Source: Flabesymbios commensalis (Eukaryota > Annelida > Polychaeta > Terebellida > Flabelligeridae). From it: a stretch of 64,000 nt of DNA. The notes under the pieces are model-generated. The model did no database searches, was not told where the DNA came from, and was given only the letters and a program-made list of their open reading frames with translations. A program made the position numbers and the translations under genes. This document shows positions 43,758 through 55,919 of the stretch, one piece after another. The stretch covers positions 22,891,842-22,955,841 of the forward strand of contig OZ024907.1 of the NCBI GenBank assembly GCA_964017125.1, written 5' to 3'. Positions within the stretch are counted from its first letter, which is position 1. Each line of letters starts with the position of its first letter.

Positions 43758-46299
43758 CAGGTGAACATCGTTATAACAAGATGGTTGGGGTCCAATAAGT
43801 CAAATCGTGCTATAAGTGAATCGTGTTATACAGGACAGAATCGATCATACAACGATCAAAAGTTATCATGATGGCCATATAAAAATATACATATTTCTAA
43901 GACGTATTACAGTTATATTAATCGATTATTATTACTTTTCTTTAACTAAAATACCGTCAATTAAAATAACTGACAAAACAAAAGGGGAACAGTTATTCAT
44001 CGTACTGCAGAATAAGACAAACGTGTGTGTTTACAGTAACAGTTGCGTTATGACCACACTCTCTGTCGTCAGATAAGCACATGTTGGATAAGTGCTGGGC
44101 CTACGTCGAAGACATTGGCCAGCATTGAAACAGTATAGCACGAACGTTCGGGATTTCCCAGACAGGTGTCTGTCTGGGAGCTGTGTCATGTCTGGTGATT
44201 CCGTGGATAATGTAGTAATATATTTACAGTGTATCATTATCCGGAATCATACTCTCTATGCCCAGTTATATTAAACCGCACATAGGGCTTATAAGTGCTT
44301 TTTTAAAAATGATATTTCAGTAGTTGAATTTCTGTTCATTAACCGGCAAAAAGACAGTAGTCGAACTAAGGCCCACTGATCGTGCAATGTCGGGGCGATG
44401 CCACAAGGGTTACCTGTAATGTCAGATATGCATTTGGTCTCAGGTAATTTCATATGATCTGATGATAGACCTGTACTGTTTTCCTTATCTGGCTTCATGT
44501 CATACCGATGCGCTATTTCGTCATATAATTCCAGGGGTAGAGCTAAGACCAATTTTTCTACTGGCCTGGAGGGCCAGTTGTACCTAAAAGTTACTGGCCC
44601 TCCACTGAAATCACTGGCCCTGATTTTTATGATAAAAAAACTAATAGGGCCTATAGCTCCGTGAAATTTTAGGAATAGCTAGAGTCATAGTCCCGGGACC
44701 GGTAGTATCTTAACACAACCGAGCAAACAAAATTTAATGTGTCTTTTTGTCAATTTTTTGTGATTAGTATTAACAATGATTTAATCAAATATTTGTCTGT
44801 CATAGAAATCATAAGTTTAACCTGCGCTACTAGCAGATACAACCCACTGGAACAGTGTTGGTTTATGCTGGGCCAACACATGTGACAACATCATAGTGTT
44901 GTGTATGCTAGATAAGCATGACATAGGCCTACATGAAAGGTGGAGGTCATTTTGATCCAGACCGTTAGGAACCGACTGAATATGTCAGGAAAAGGTATAT
45001 GGCAGATCTCGAATTTCATTTTTAGCACAAACGAAAAAAAAAAAGGTTGCACCATTTAAGTAGCAACATTAACTATTATTATCAGTTATTCGAATGAGAC
45101 TCTAAATCTTTTATTTTATTTAATCCTCCTTCTTTCTCCACACTTGAGTTTCAGTTCAAATGAATAAAAGACTCCTGCCAACACGTCTATAGAGTTGTGA
45201 TCTTTAATTGGAGTTCACAACAGTTGTGTAACATTACACCCGTTGAGGTGTGATTCTTGTCACCACTTCTAAGGTGTGGTCGCTGATTTCAGTTCCTAAT
45301 CACAGCTTGCATCAACACGAGGTGTGAATCTGACACCACGTATTGCGAAGTTGAGCTCACCAGTTTTGCTCACACGTAGTTCGGGTGTTACTGCTGTCAA
45401 AACTTATGAGTTACTATCTGCCCTAATAAACCAATGATTCCTGCCACTTTCAGCTGGTTTTTGATCAAAGCTAGGAAATGGAAATCACATGCACAGTCTG
45501 GATATATGACGCCTGGTACAAAAAGTGTAGGTCCTACTACCATCATTATAACTGCATAGTGCATATATATATATGACAATGACATGAATGAAAATCTTAC
45601 GGCTACCAGAGTAGATGATTAAACTCAGATGGAATACGAAAATACAGCATCATACATGACACACACTTCCAAACCACATTTTCTTTGCGAGATACAGTGT
45701 GAAAATATCAACTGGCCTGACAGACCAGTCATAGGTGAAACTGACTGGCCCTCCTTTATTTTCACTGGCCACGGGCCACTGTTAAAATCGACCCCTGTAA
45801 TTACGGCAATATGCATGAATTATAATGCTACCTTAAATTAATTAATTAAATTAAATTAAATTGCTATCTTAAATTATAACACAATATTTACACAATTTCC
45901 GTTCTAGATAATTAGGCCTACACGATAAATGGATGATAAAAAGACCACCTGACAAAAATGACGCGACACCATGCTGCTTTCACAACATACACAGACCCAG
46001 TGTTGGTACGACATTGAGCCAATTTTGAGTTTGCCGTCTCTGCTAGCTGGAGCACTGTTGTGTGAATGCCGTGACAAGCATGCGTGTTAGCGTTATCACA
46101 TAATCAGCGGCAATAAGTCGGCGACGAAATCTCGCTCCCTGTTTTATTACATCGTGTAGGCCTGTGTACAGCGGGATTTTATAACACGATTTTCTCAAAA
46201 AGAACATAGAAAGGGGGTCTTAAATTTCGGAGTCCATGACCTCATTGTGTTATAAACGATCCGTGTTGTAACGATTCGTGCTATAACGATGTTTGCTTG
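43758..46299. mobile_element. pogo/Tigger-like Tc1-mariner element, 2.5 kb, no transposase seen
   Basis: Left end CAGGTGAACATCGTTATAAC; right end, read inward, CAAGCAAACATCGTTATAGC. Both are flanked by TA (43756-43757, 46300-46301). Further ATCGTG / TTATA words continue inward on both sides, as in Tigger-type ends. No transposase motif is visible. Fragments of CCCAG-type MITEs lie inside. It could be a non-autonomous or heavily decayed copy. Confidence 0.6.
44078..44912. repeat. Two decayed CCCAG-type MITE fragments inside the pogo-like element
   Basis: 44078-44135 has CACATGTTGGATAAGTGCTG and GACATTGGCCAGCATTG. 44850-44912 has AACAGTGTTGGTTTATGCTG and GGCCAACACATG. Both are degraded. The stretch between them holds an ACTGGCC repeat at about 44561-44620 whose second copy is at 45711-45780. 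Confidence 0.4.
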
Positions 46300-46506
46300 T
46301 AGTTTGCTAAATTGTGCAGGTTAAAATAACAATAATAAAATAAAAATTATAGTGATTTAGTTGGTGCTGTTACCGTATGGGGATCAGTCACCCTATGGGG
46401 ATACAATCAAATCACCAAAATACACCAGAATTATTATCTGAATTTAACAGCCTCATTTAACTGTTTAATGAATGACAGGCATCATTTTTCTTAATTGAGG
46501 GGAATC

Positions 46507-47701
46507 GAATAATGGGAACCCCCAGAAAAGGTGATAAAAGTGTCGTTTAAAACAAATAACGCTTTTAATTCTACAAAGATGGTTTCATTTCTACAGTAGG
46601 CCTAATACTGAGCAAAAAGAACAAACAAACGGATAAAAATATGTATTTTATAGCAGTGTTTTACAAATTCACATAAATCATGAAAAAACACGAAAAAAAC
46701 ATCAAAATGACTTTTTGTGATGTACCTAATACAGTATAGATCTAGTCCATGTCAGGTAGATTCAATAAATTTTTAAAATTGTCCAATAAAATTATGCTGA
46801 GCCTTTTTTCATAACTGCCGACATGCTAAAAGAAATATTTGACTACATTCCACAGTTTTCACTGAGCAAGAAAAATGATGTGCTAGATCAAAATCTGAGC
46901 TAAATTATAAAAACGTCCAAAAGATTGAAACAATCCAAAGCATCACCCAAACACTTGAACTTTTTTAAGCAGCTGAAGAAAACTACTGAGGTGTTGTCGC
47001 TGTTGAGAGTTCTAGTTTTTAGATACATCAGGGTACCCAACGAGTGCACCGCAATACAGTAACAGTAGCAAATATACCACATATGCACATAAGAATCAGA
47101 AATTTGGGCATAGCCTCTGGCCTCTGTTTTTTTTGTTCACAAGGGGGTCATGGTAGAAGAAAAATTTTGGTGGATTCTCATCCTGATGGCTATGAAACTT
47201 CCATTTTCACCCTCGTGAGCCCCATGAGGAAGCGTAGGGCAGGCAAACAAAACTTCACCCAGGTTTTACCCTGGGCAAACTAGCTAGTGCAGCCTTCCCC
47301 AGGTATCTCAATTCTTCGAGATACCCACTTTGTTCTGTCCAAATGATCTTAATAATTCACTCCAGAACTTCCTCATAGGGCAGTGGACATAGTCTATTTT
47401 TATTTTTTTGCCATTTCTTACAAAAATTAAAAAAATGGCACTTGTGTTAAAAATTATCAGAAGGGGCCACAGCATGTAATTGCGAGAAATCTAATGATGA
47501 GAACCCCCAGAACAGGTGATAAAAGTGCCATTCAAAACAAATAATTTTTTTAATTCTACAATGATGGCTTCATTTCTAATAGTAATAGTGAGCAAAAAGA
47601 ACAAACAAACAAAGAAAAATATATCTTTTATTGCAGTGTATCACAAATTCACATAAATCCTGAAAAAACACCAAAAAACCACCAAAATGATGTCTTCGGA
47701 C
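46507..47701. repeat. Direct repeat pair, about 205 bp each, about 988 bp apart
   Basis: 46507-46712 and 47495-47701 share AACCCCCAGAA, AGGTGATAAAAGTG, GAGCAAAAAGAACAAACAAA and ACAAATTCACATAAATC at roughly 80% identity by eye. No coding signal is visible in them or between them. Confidence 0.7.
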
Positions 47702-47720
47702 CTAACTATCTATGTGTATT

Positions 47721-49277
47721 CCGGTACGACAAAACCCCATAATAACCCGGAATAACCCATATTAACCTCATAATAACCTATAATAACCTCATAATAACTC
47801 ATTACAGCATTGTATTTGCTCCGAATAACGCAAATAATGGATCAAATCGATGTTTTATTAACAAATTCAAGCTTATGCAGACAATCAATGAGCTGGCCTA
47901 TCACAGGATGGTGCATATATGTCGTCTGAAACTATCAATAAGGGGTAACCCCCATTGCAATAGCCTATAAAATACAATAATAACCTATAAAAACTCATAA
48001 CAACTTGTAATAACCCTCTAGTCGTTAAGAAATACAGCCATATAAATGAATTCAGTTTATCGTGAGATCACAGCTTACCAATCCAGTGCTCCAGTGTCAC
48101 TCCTGACTTCACAACTCACCTGTTGTCATCAGCTTAATTACTGTCAAGGTGTGACTTCTATCACAACTTAACTTGTGTCATCGATGATCATGAACAGCAA
48201 TTGATGTGTCATTGTATCATCAGAATCATAATTATTAAGTTTCCGTACTTCTCAGACATACAATTATAGTCGAATATGATTAGATTTTTTTTTATATAGA
48301 TATTAATTTAATTCGATAACACATTTAGCTCGCTTTCTGGCCTAGTGGTATGAATAAGTCATCTAAATGTCATTGTCATCATGACGTAACATAATCAGAT
48401 CATTCACACTGATCCCCTTGATATGCCTAAGTGGCTCGTGAACCCTATCAGCCCAGCAGCCTATAATTAAATTAATTTTCTAATTTATTTCTAAGTTATT
48501 TTAGTGTTATTTTAAATTATTTTTGTGGTAATTACCACCGTCTTCAAAATAGAATAGAAAGCAGACTTGTTCAAAATAGATCTATATAATTATATGCAGT
48601 CTTAATATGTTTTATGTTTAGTAGGGCCTATCGCTTTCTCAGCAACAAAATACGGACACAGGAATACATGTACATATAATGGCATGTTTCATGATATGGT
48701 TTCACTATTGCATGTTATTAACTGAAAAGTCAAATAAAGAAAAAAAATGAGTATATTTGGCGACAACACGTTATCTGAGAAGAACAAAACAAAACATGTG
48801 ACTGCATTCACCTCAGTACGTGTCAATGTAATTCACACCTACGTAGCGTGACTGGCTAAACATGTTAAAATACTGAGTTGTGATCACGCTTGCAATCATT
48901 CTTCCCGTCATGATATTCTCCTGGTTTTGTTCAATTATTTATGTTGTTTTGGGCAATTGTTAACAATTACAGGGTTATTATAAGGTTATTATAGGTTATT
49001 TTTTTGTTTAAAAGGATATTCTGAGGTAGGCCCTACTATTCCGGGATTTCAGTTTGTGCACCATCTTGCGATTGTCTGCTGAGATGCCTGATATCAGCGC
49101 AAATTTGCTCTCAACATTGATTTATGCTATTATTTGGGCTCGCCATGGCTATTTCCTAGCGACCACAGGGTTATTGTAAGTTATTATGAGGTTATTATAG
49201 GTTATTATGTGGGTATTATGGGTTATTCCTTGTTTTTATGGGTTATTCCGGGTTATTATGAGATTTTGTCGCACCCG
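47721..49277. mobile_element. TIR element of 1.56 kb with ATAACC-repeat ends, family unassigned
   Basis: Left CCGGTACGACAAAACCCC then CATAATAACCCGGAATAACC; right, read inward, CGGGTGCGACAAAATCTC then CATAATAACCCGGAATAACC. Both continue as degenerate ATAACC words for 100 bp or more. TGTATT flanks both sides (47715-47720, 49278-49283), a possible 6-bp target duplication. The interior has no convincing gene. Confidence 0.65.
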
Positions 49278-50040
49278 TGTATTCTGGTGAAAGTTGTACT
49301 TGTAGGAAAGGGTTTACATTGTAGTACAATTTGTACCCTTCGGTCATTGCGTTATCACATCTTATCGCCCATACTTAATGAAGGAAATCTTTATTTATTG
49401 TCCAGGGGGTACAATATAAACTGTTTCCCAACTGCATTTCCTCCAAAATTAGTGGGCGATATTAGGATATTTTAACACATAGCGTTGAATCACATGCTTT
49501 GTGTGATTTTTTTTTAGTTGACAAATAAAGAAAAACAATATATCATAAACTTAACTACCAAATTGGCTGTGTTATTTGAATATTGCGGATAATTTCAAAG
49601 AAAAAACATACACAATTGTGCCACATGTGCTAAAAATAAGCCAAAAGGTGTTTGTTTACAAAGCTGTCAGGGTAGATATAATTTCAAGAACGTACGTAAT
49701 CAGGATAATCATTACAAACCATAATAGGGCCTAATTGCACTCATTTGTCCAGGTTGAGAGATCCTAATCAGTTAAAAAATTTATCAAATAACTACCTTGT
49801 ATATAAGCTATGCATAGTAGCACAGTAGGAAATATATATGGAATGCAATAAAATTGTGGGCCTAATATAATTATAGGAAATAAACAACCCTCTGTTCCAC
49901 TATGCGCCACCTGGTGAAAGAAATCTTCTTCTAAGACTTCGCTCCTCTGCGATTATGTTAGAGATGGGGAGCACCTATTGAGTATTGGCCGAGTATTCAA
50001 CCAGCTTACTCGCCACAGTAGGCCTATGGTCTCACACAAG
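48000..50040. other. No gene seen
   Basis: The interior and right flank of the ATAACC-ended element. A degenerate TGTGACTTCTATCACAACTT-like repeat at about 48060-48190 resembles one at 45230-45390. No protein motif was found. Confidence 0.5.
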
Positions 50041-50299
50041 GATAAAGCTAGGAATCCATGTACGTTATGCGTTACGCGTTATGCGTCATGCGTTATGCGA
50101 CAAAAATGGCGATTTACTTCAATGTTCAAGAGTGAATCCATATGTACGTATGCGTATGCGATTTTCAAACAGCTGCGTATCCGACAAATTGGATCGCTCC
50201 ATGTCGCGATTCATGCGTCATCCGATTGAAAAAACGGAAGGGGAATTCCAGGGAATGACGTCGCCGACGGGGTCTTTCCCAGAGACAGTGTGGGGTGTG

Positions 50300-50372
50300 G
50301 GGATTGGGCCAACGTCTATTAGTCGGTGGGCCAACATTAACATTGTGTCAAAGTTCGTGTTTGCTGGGATGG
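50300..50372. mobile_element. CCCAG-type MITE, decayed
   Basis: GGATTGGGCCAACGTC, GGTGGGCCAACATT, then AAGTTCGTGTTTGCTGGGA at the right end. Confidence 0.55.
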
Positions 50373-51503
50373 CGCAATAATGACGTAAATAGCTCCCTAG
50401 TTAACCTGAAGTATTTCTGAAATTCACAATTTAACTGCATTTCTTTGACAAGGTTGTGGTATGCCCCCTGTTAAAAGCTCTTCTGCAGTATGCTATGGAC
50501 CTACCAGTGGTGTTTCCGCTTATTACTTTGTTCAACCATGGTAATTTTAAGCAAATCAAATCAAATAATGAAATTTGTTGCTGCATATAACAGACAAAGA
50601 CATGTTTTCAAGCACAAATCAGCCACGAAAAGAAAGAAAGATGCACTGCTGCTAGTCAAAAAGCATGAAGCATACGCGTAACGCGTTCCGAATATACGGG
50701 GGTAAAGTGGGGTAATACGCCCCCCTTAAGCACTTTTCCTCCTATTTGACCAGCATTTGATGGTGTTAACCCATCAACGTTTTCTCTATATGTTGAATAG
50801 TAAGGGTTATAGGTGACAACACAAATTAGCCTACTTTAATTACTCCTCTTAGAATAGAATAAAATTGATTAAGAAAAAAATCACAAAGGGGGGCGTATTA
50901 CCCAGGGCTTGGGTAATACGCCCCCATGGCTGGGGTAATACGCCCCCAGGGCTGGGGTAATACGCCCCCAGGGGGCTTATTACCCCACTGCTTATTTAAC
51001 AAAAAATATTGTTTTTTTTTTAGGTCCTTTGTGCAGGGGAACCATCGCATTTGATTATGACGTCAAGCAGGCCCTCTAATGAAATGTAAAAAATGATAAA
51101 ATATGTAAAGAATGACTAAATTATTGAAATTATCAAACCATTTCAAATGGTTGATATTGTATAGGAGACCTAGATACATACACTAGTTGTGACAGTTTTA
51201 CATTTTTGTCCTGTTGGTAAAATAGGTCCCCGAAAACCTTCGCTAAGACTAAATTCGAAAATCAGTTTTACCACTACTAAGATGTATATTTTGACAATTC
51301 AGATATGACCAGTGTAAAATGTCTCAAGAGATACAAATTTGCCTTTTTCAAGATGGCCGTCATCGGCATATTTTACCGTTTTAGGTGGCATAATTGTCAA
51401 GATTTGATTTAACCCCAATAAGTCGACTTTTAGGATTTCGGTGTGGATTTTATGTACTTCGAAGATATTTAATCGAATGGGATGTTTTATGGACAATTTC
51501 CGT

Positions 51504-52330
51504 TTGATATGATTAAAGGTCACTTCAGTGTCCTGCATGATAGAAGATCATACAATATCACGGGAACAAAATGGCACATCAAAGCTAAAAATGTTTTAAT
51601 GCATGTATCTGTGTATTGTGTCACTTCAAAATTGTGAGTGTGATGCACCAAATCCTCATAATAAACAAGATTATGATGGACCACTTGGTGTCATCTGAGG
51701 TTCATTTTAGCCAATTTCAAAGATGGCCGCCATATTTTACTGTGTTAAGTGTCAATGGACATAATTAAAATATGGCGGCCAACTTTAAGATGGCCGCCAT
51801 ATTTTACTGTGTTGAGTGACATAATTCGGGTGACATAATAAGAAGAGGATTAAAAAAGAGAGGAAAATCAAGAAAACGAGGTGGAGGATTAGGAGGAATA
51901 GAACAAGAAAGTTCAGGAGAAAATGAATGGGGAAGGTGGAGCAGAATGAGCTGGACGAGAAGGAGGACAGAGAAGTATTATAGCAGAAGAAAAAAAGAGG
52001 TAGACAATGTATGAGGCAGAAAAGAAAAGAGAAAACGAGGCAGAAAGGGAAGGAAAAGAGAACGGAGAGGAAGATAGGAGGTGGAGAAGGACGGCGAGAA
52101 GAAAGAGTGAAACGCAAGAGGAAGAATTGTTTATTCAACCATGCTAAATAAAAAATGACTGAAACAAATTTATTTGTACAGGTTGGTTTGGGAGGCATCC
52201 ATTAAAACCACAAGATCCCTAGCATGGAGGCCACCCATGAAGAAGAAGATGAAGAGTAGAATATCACGTGATATTTATTGATTCTTTATTGATATGATTA
52301 AAGGTCACTTCAGTGTTCTGCATGATATTT
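51504..52330. repeat. Direct repeat of about 36 bp, 784 bp apart
   Basis: TTGATATGATTAAAGGTCAC then TTCAGTG(T/C)TCTGCATGAT occurs at about 51507-51542 and 52291-52326. The first purine block lies between the copies. Confidence 0.8.
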
Positions 52331-53600
52331 TTTTGTCATATTCTCCCCCCCCCCTCTCTCCCAAGAATGATTATGAGAAGAACAAGAAAGAGAAAGACGA
52401 GAAAAGTGGATAAGGATGTGAAGAAGAAGTAGAAGAAGAGGTTCAAAGAGAAGAGTACAATTATGTAAAGCAGGAGAAAGGTGACGAGAGAATCGGGAAG
52501 CAGAGGCTAATAAATTCGGAGAGGAAGAAAATGACGAAGGAAAGAGGGATGAAGAAAGAGAAGAATGAAGATCAGAGCAAAAAAAGAAAGCGAAAAGGAA
52601 AGAAGACGAAGATGAGGAGAAGAACAAGGAGGAGGAGAATGTAGAGAAGGGAGAGGAGGAAGGAGATGAGGTGGTGAAGATGGAAGAGGAAACTAATGAT
52701 GATGACAATTATGATGATGATTGAAGAGGAAGTAGAGGAGGGCGAAGGAGGCCGTAGAGGAGAAGGAGGAAGAGGAACGAGAAGAGAAAGGGGAAGATAC
52801 CGACGAGAAAGAAAAATAGAAGGGGCAGCAAAAGGAGATGGAGGAGATAGAGAATGGAGAGATGGATAAGGAGGAAACAAGAAGAAGAAAAGCAAGAAAA
52901 GACGAAGTTGGAAAAAACAAAGAGGTAAAAGAAAGAAAGAAAGAAAGGGACAGAAGAAAGACAAAGGGAGAGGAAGAGGAAAAGGAGTAAGTGTAGGAGA
53001 AAAAGACGGTGATACGGTGAACAAGGAGGGGGAGAATGAAAATAAATTATGAAGATGAGGACGAAGATGACACGGAGAAGATGGAGGAGGAAAAGGGTGG
53101 TGATGGAGGAGGAGGGTGGGGTGGAGAGAGGGAAGAGCAGGAGGAAAAAGAGACGGAATTAGAAAAAAGACGAAGATGATGAGGAAAACGAGGAAGAGAA
53201 AGGCGAGAAAGGTGGAGGAAGACGAAGAAGTGGAGAAGGCTGACAAAAAAGGAAGAAAAATAAAGGACGTGAAGACAGGGGATGAGAAAACTAGGAGGAA
53301 AAGGACATGAGGAAAAGGAAGGGGAAGAAAAGAAGGACGAAGACGGTAAGGAGAAGAATGGAGAAGAGAAGAAGAGAAGGAGGAGAATGAAGGAAATGAG
53401 GGCAAGGAGAGCGGTGATTTTGAGAATGAGGTAGACAAGGCCTAGACAATGTGAAGGAGAAAAAAGAGGAGGATAAGGAGAACAAAAGGGGAAAATAAGA
53501 ACAAAGAAGAGGAAGGGAAGAAGGAAGATAAGAGAACAAAGAAGAGTAGGAGAAGAAAAAGTAGAGAATAGAGGAAAGCTGGAGGTGAAGGTAGATGAGC
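51838..53600. repeat. Polypurine (GA-rich) tract, about 1.8 kb
   Basis: The plus strand is almost all A and G (GAGGAGGAAGAAG-like) from 51838 to 52127 and 52367 to 53600, with a mixed-sequence break between. The long Ser/Phe/Leu-rich open frames on the other strand, up to 288 codons, are low-complexity artefacts. Confidence 0.9.
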
Positions 53601-53865
53601 AGGGGTGGATCCAAGGGAAGCGCCGGAGTGGCTAAACCCCCCTTGGAAAAAAATCATCATCTTTATGACGGGTTTCCTTATGAACTGGCGATATACTGAA
53701 AGACAAGCCGTTCCAGTATGCCTTAGATTGCAAGATAAAGCCTTTTGAAAATAAAACAAATCACCGGGGGCAGCCGCCCGACCCCCTTAAACAGTGAAAT
53801 ATTCCTTTGTCAATTTTTACCCCCCCCCCCTCCCACGGTAAATGAAAAGCTAGATCCGCCCATGC
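53600..53865. mobile_element. hAT-like MITE at the end of the GA tract
   Basis: CAGGGGTGGATCCAAGGG on the left and, read inward from the right, CATGGGCGGATCTAGC. A CCCCCC run lies inside, with no matching target duplication. Confidence 0.45.
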
Positions 53866-54659
53866 AGGGGGACTCATCCGGCTCCTCTTTGTCTTCCTCC
53901 TCAATCTCCTATGCTTCTTTTCTTCCACTTCTTCCTCTCCTTTCCTTCCTTTTCATCTCCCTCTTCTTCTTCTTGTTTTTCACCTCTTCTTCCCTTCGTC
54001 CTCTTATCTTTACTCACGGGGTTCATTAAGTCCTGTAGCGTGTGTATATGTTTCATAAAATAACTTAGATGCTCTATATAAGTAGGCTACTTTGTTTTTG
54101 GGAAGGTGGAAAACAGACGAAGGACGATAATAAGAATAGTTAGAATATACACATGTAGGCCTGTGGGGTAATAGGCCCCCGGGGGCTTATTACCCCAACC
54201 TTGCGGGGGCCTATTACCCCACATGACTGTAAATTGTGTGACCTCTGCATAAGTAATTCGGTTATTATCGCCCACTAATATCCAGTTTTGTGAAATGCAC
54301 AACTATTCTAACGATTTTTTTTTCTGTGTGTGAGATATTTAAGATATATATTTCCAAAATATTTTTAGGGTTCTGAACACATTTTTTTAAGGGAAAAAAA
54401 AAAAATACCAAAAATGAACTCGCCATGCCCCCCTTAAACTTTTAAAAGTCACAACTATGACTGCGTAACTGATAAATTGTGCATTTTGATGTAAATTATC
54501 AATTGCGTCACAGATAGAAAGGGGGGGCTCATTACCCAGGGGGGCCTATTACCCCGCCCTACCCTACATATGGATTCGCAAAAAACCCATGACGCATAAC
54601 GCGTAACGCATAACGCATAACGTACATATGGATTCCTAGCTTAACCCATAAAAATCGCA

Positions 54660-55340
54660 GAAATAAAATACAAACAGTGGCGACCATTTGTAATCGTTTT
54701 TTCTCATTATCTCGGAAATCTTGCATGATAGCCAGGCCTATAATAAAGCGGTAATATAAAATAAATGCCCAGGACAACACAGGACATTTTTTGCAAATAT
54801 AAAATCCAAAATGGCTGATTGCCAGCCTTTTTGTTTTAATTTTCGGAAACATTGCATTAGCTAGCAGTTATTTGTTTTCGAAACAACAATAATCTATCAA
54901 CTTCTGCTTCCTCATACTTCACATTGCCATCACATACCACTGGGAATTTTTTTGTAACATTTTGATTCCCATATCATAGACCCTTTAATTACTACGACCA
55001 CTGACACAGATATGCTTGTTATCGCGTTTCAGGAGGAAGTTTTCACCAGATGTTATTTGGATTTGGCAAATATGCTCAGTTATGTCAGTCAATCACCTGA
55101 TTGACTTTTGGGAGCACACATTTCAATATGGCCATTTAGCAGTAGGCCTAATATAAATTAAATGTCCGGTGCTACACAATGAGGACAATTCTTGCAAATA
55201 GAAAATCCAAAATGATCGATTGCCAGCCATTTTGTTTTAATTTTTCTCACTATCTCAGACACCTTGCATGATAGCTAGAGCGATAATATTTAATAAAGGT
55301 CCGGTGTTACACAAGAACAACACATGACACATTTTGCAGA
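54660..55340. repeat. Diverged two-copy repeat
   Basis: TCTCATTATCTCGGAAATCT / TTGCATGATAGCCAGG (54701-54736) recurs as CTCACTATCTCAGACACC / TTGCATGATAGCTAG (55247-55280). AAAATCCAAAATGGCTGATT and GCCAGCCTTTTTG also occur twice. No coding signal. Confidence 0.6.
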
Positions 55341-55577
55341 TATAAATTCTAATCTCGTATCCTTGCATGAAATGAAGAGTAATAAAATAAATTAAATTGT
55401 ACTGTGTCAAATAAGTATCTAGCCTTGACAACGCTTGCTGATCTATATCGAATTTAAAGCTATATAGGCCTATACATTCGCGTACAATGTTTGGATTGAA
55501 TATTACACCTGGAGCTATATGATAGTGGGGCCTATCATAATGTTGGGAGCTAGAGGGGTTGTGAAGAACATTAAATT

Positions 55578-55708
55578 AAATCAATCAATGAATCAATCAA
55601 TGAATCAATCAATGAATCAATCAATGAATCAATCAATGAATCAATCAATGAATCAATCAATGAATCAATCAATGAATCAATCAATGAATCAATCAATGAA
55701 TCAATGAA
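55578..55708. repeat. 12-bp tandem repeat (AATCAATCAATG)n cut by an assembly gap
   Basis: About 10 perfect copies ending at the gap. The open frames through it (repeating Asn-Gln-Ser-Met, or Ile-Asp-Ser-Leu on the other strand) are artefacts. The true length is unknown. Confidence 0.95.
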
Positions 55709-55908
55709 NNNNNNNNNNNNNNNNNNNNNNNNNNNNNNNNNNNNNNNNNNNNNNNNNNNNNNNNNNNNNNNNNNNNNNNNNNNNNNNNNNNNNNNNNNNN
55801 NNNNNNNNNNNNNNNNNNNNNNNNNNNNNNNNNNNNNNNNNNNNNNNNNNNNNNNNNNNNNNNNNNNNNNNNNNNNNNNNNNNNNNNNNNNNNNNNNNNN
55901 NNNNNNNN
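55709..55908. other. Assembly gap (200 N)
   Basis: Exactly 200 N, between the 12-bp tandem repeat and an (AT)n run. A round-number gap placed in repeats, so its size is probably nominal. Confidence 0.98.
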
Positions 55909-55919
55909 ATATATATATA

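Larger units (their letters stand above)
50045..54642. repeat. Inverted repeats of about 50 bp bounding a 4.6-kb compound repeat
   Basis: 50045-50096 (AAGCTAGGAATCCATGTACG, TTATGCGTTACGCGTTATGC) is inverted at 54588-54642. Inside both ends lie modules of GGGGTAATACGCCCCC or GGGGTAATAGGCCCCC: 50718-50734, 50888-50990, 54167-54222 and 54520-54557. The GA tract lies between. Family unknown. Confidence 0.6.

Noticed and set aside
46507-47701. Terminal direct repeats of a retroelement
   Set aside because: No recognisable internal genes, primer site or target duplication. A simple repeat pair is the safer description.
53116-53310. Lys/Glu-rich plus-strand open frame
   Set aside because: Direct translation of the polypurine tract.
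51785-53759. Long minus-strand open frames (up to 288 codons) rich in Ser, Phe, Leu, Pro
   Set aside because: They are translations of the polypyrimidine strand, with no domain and the same composition in all frames.
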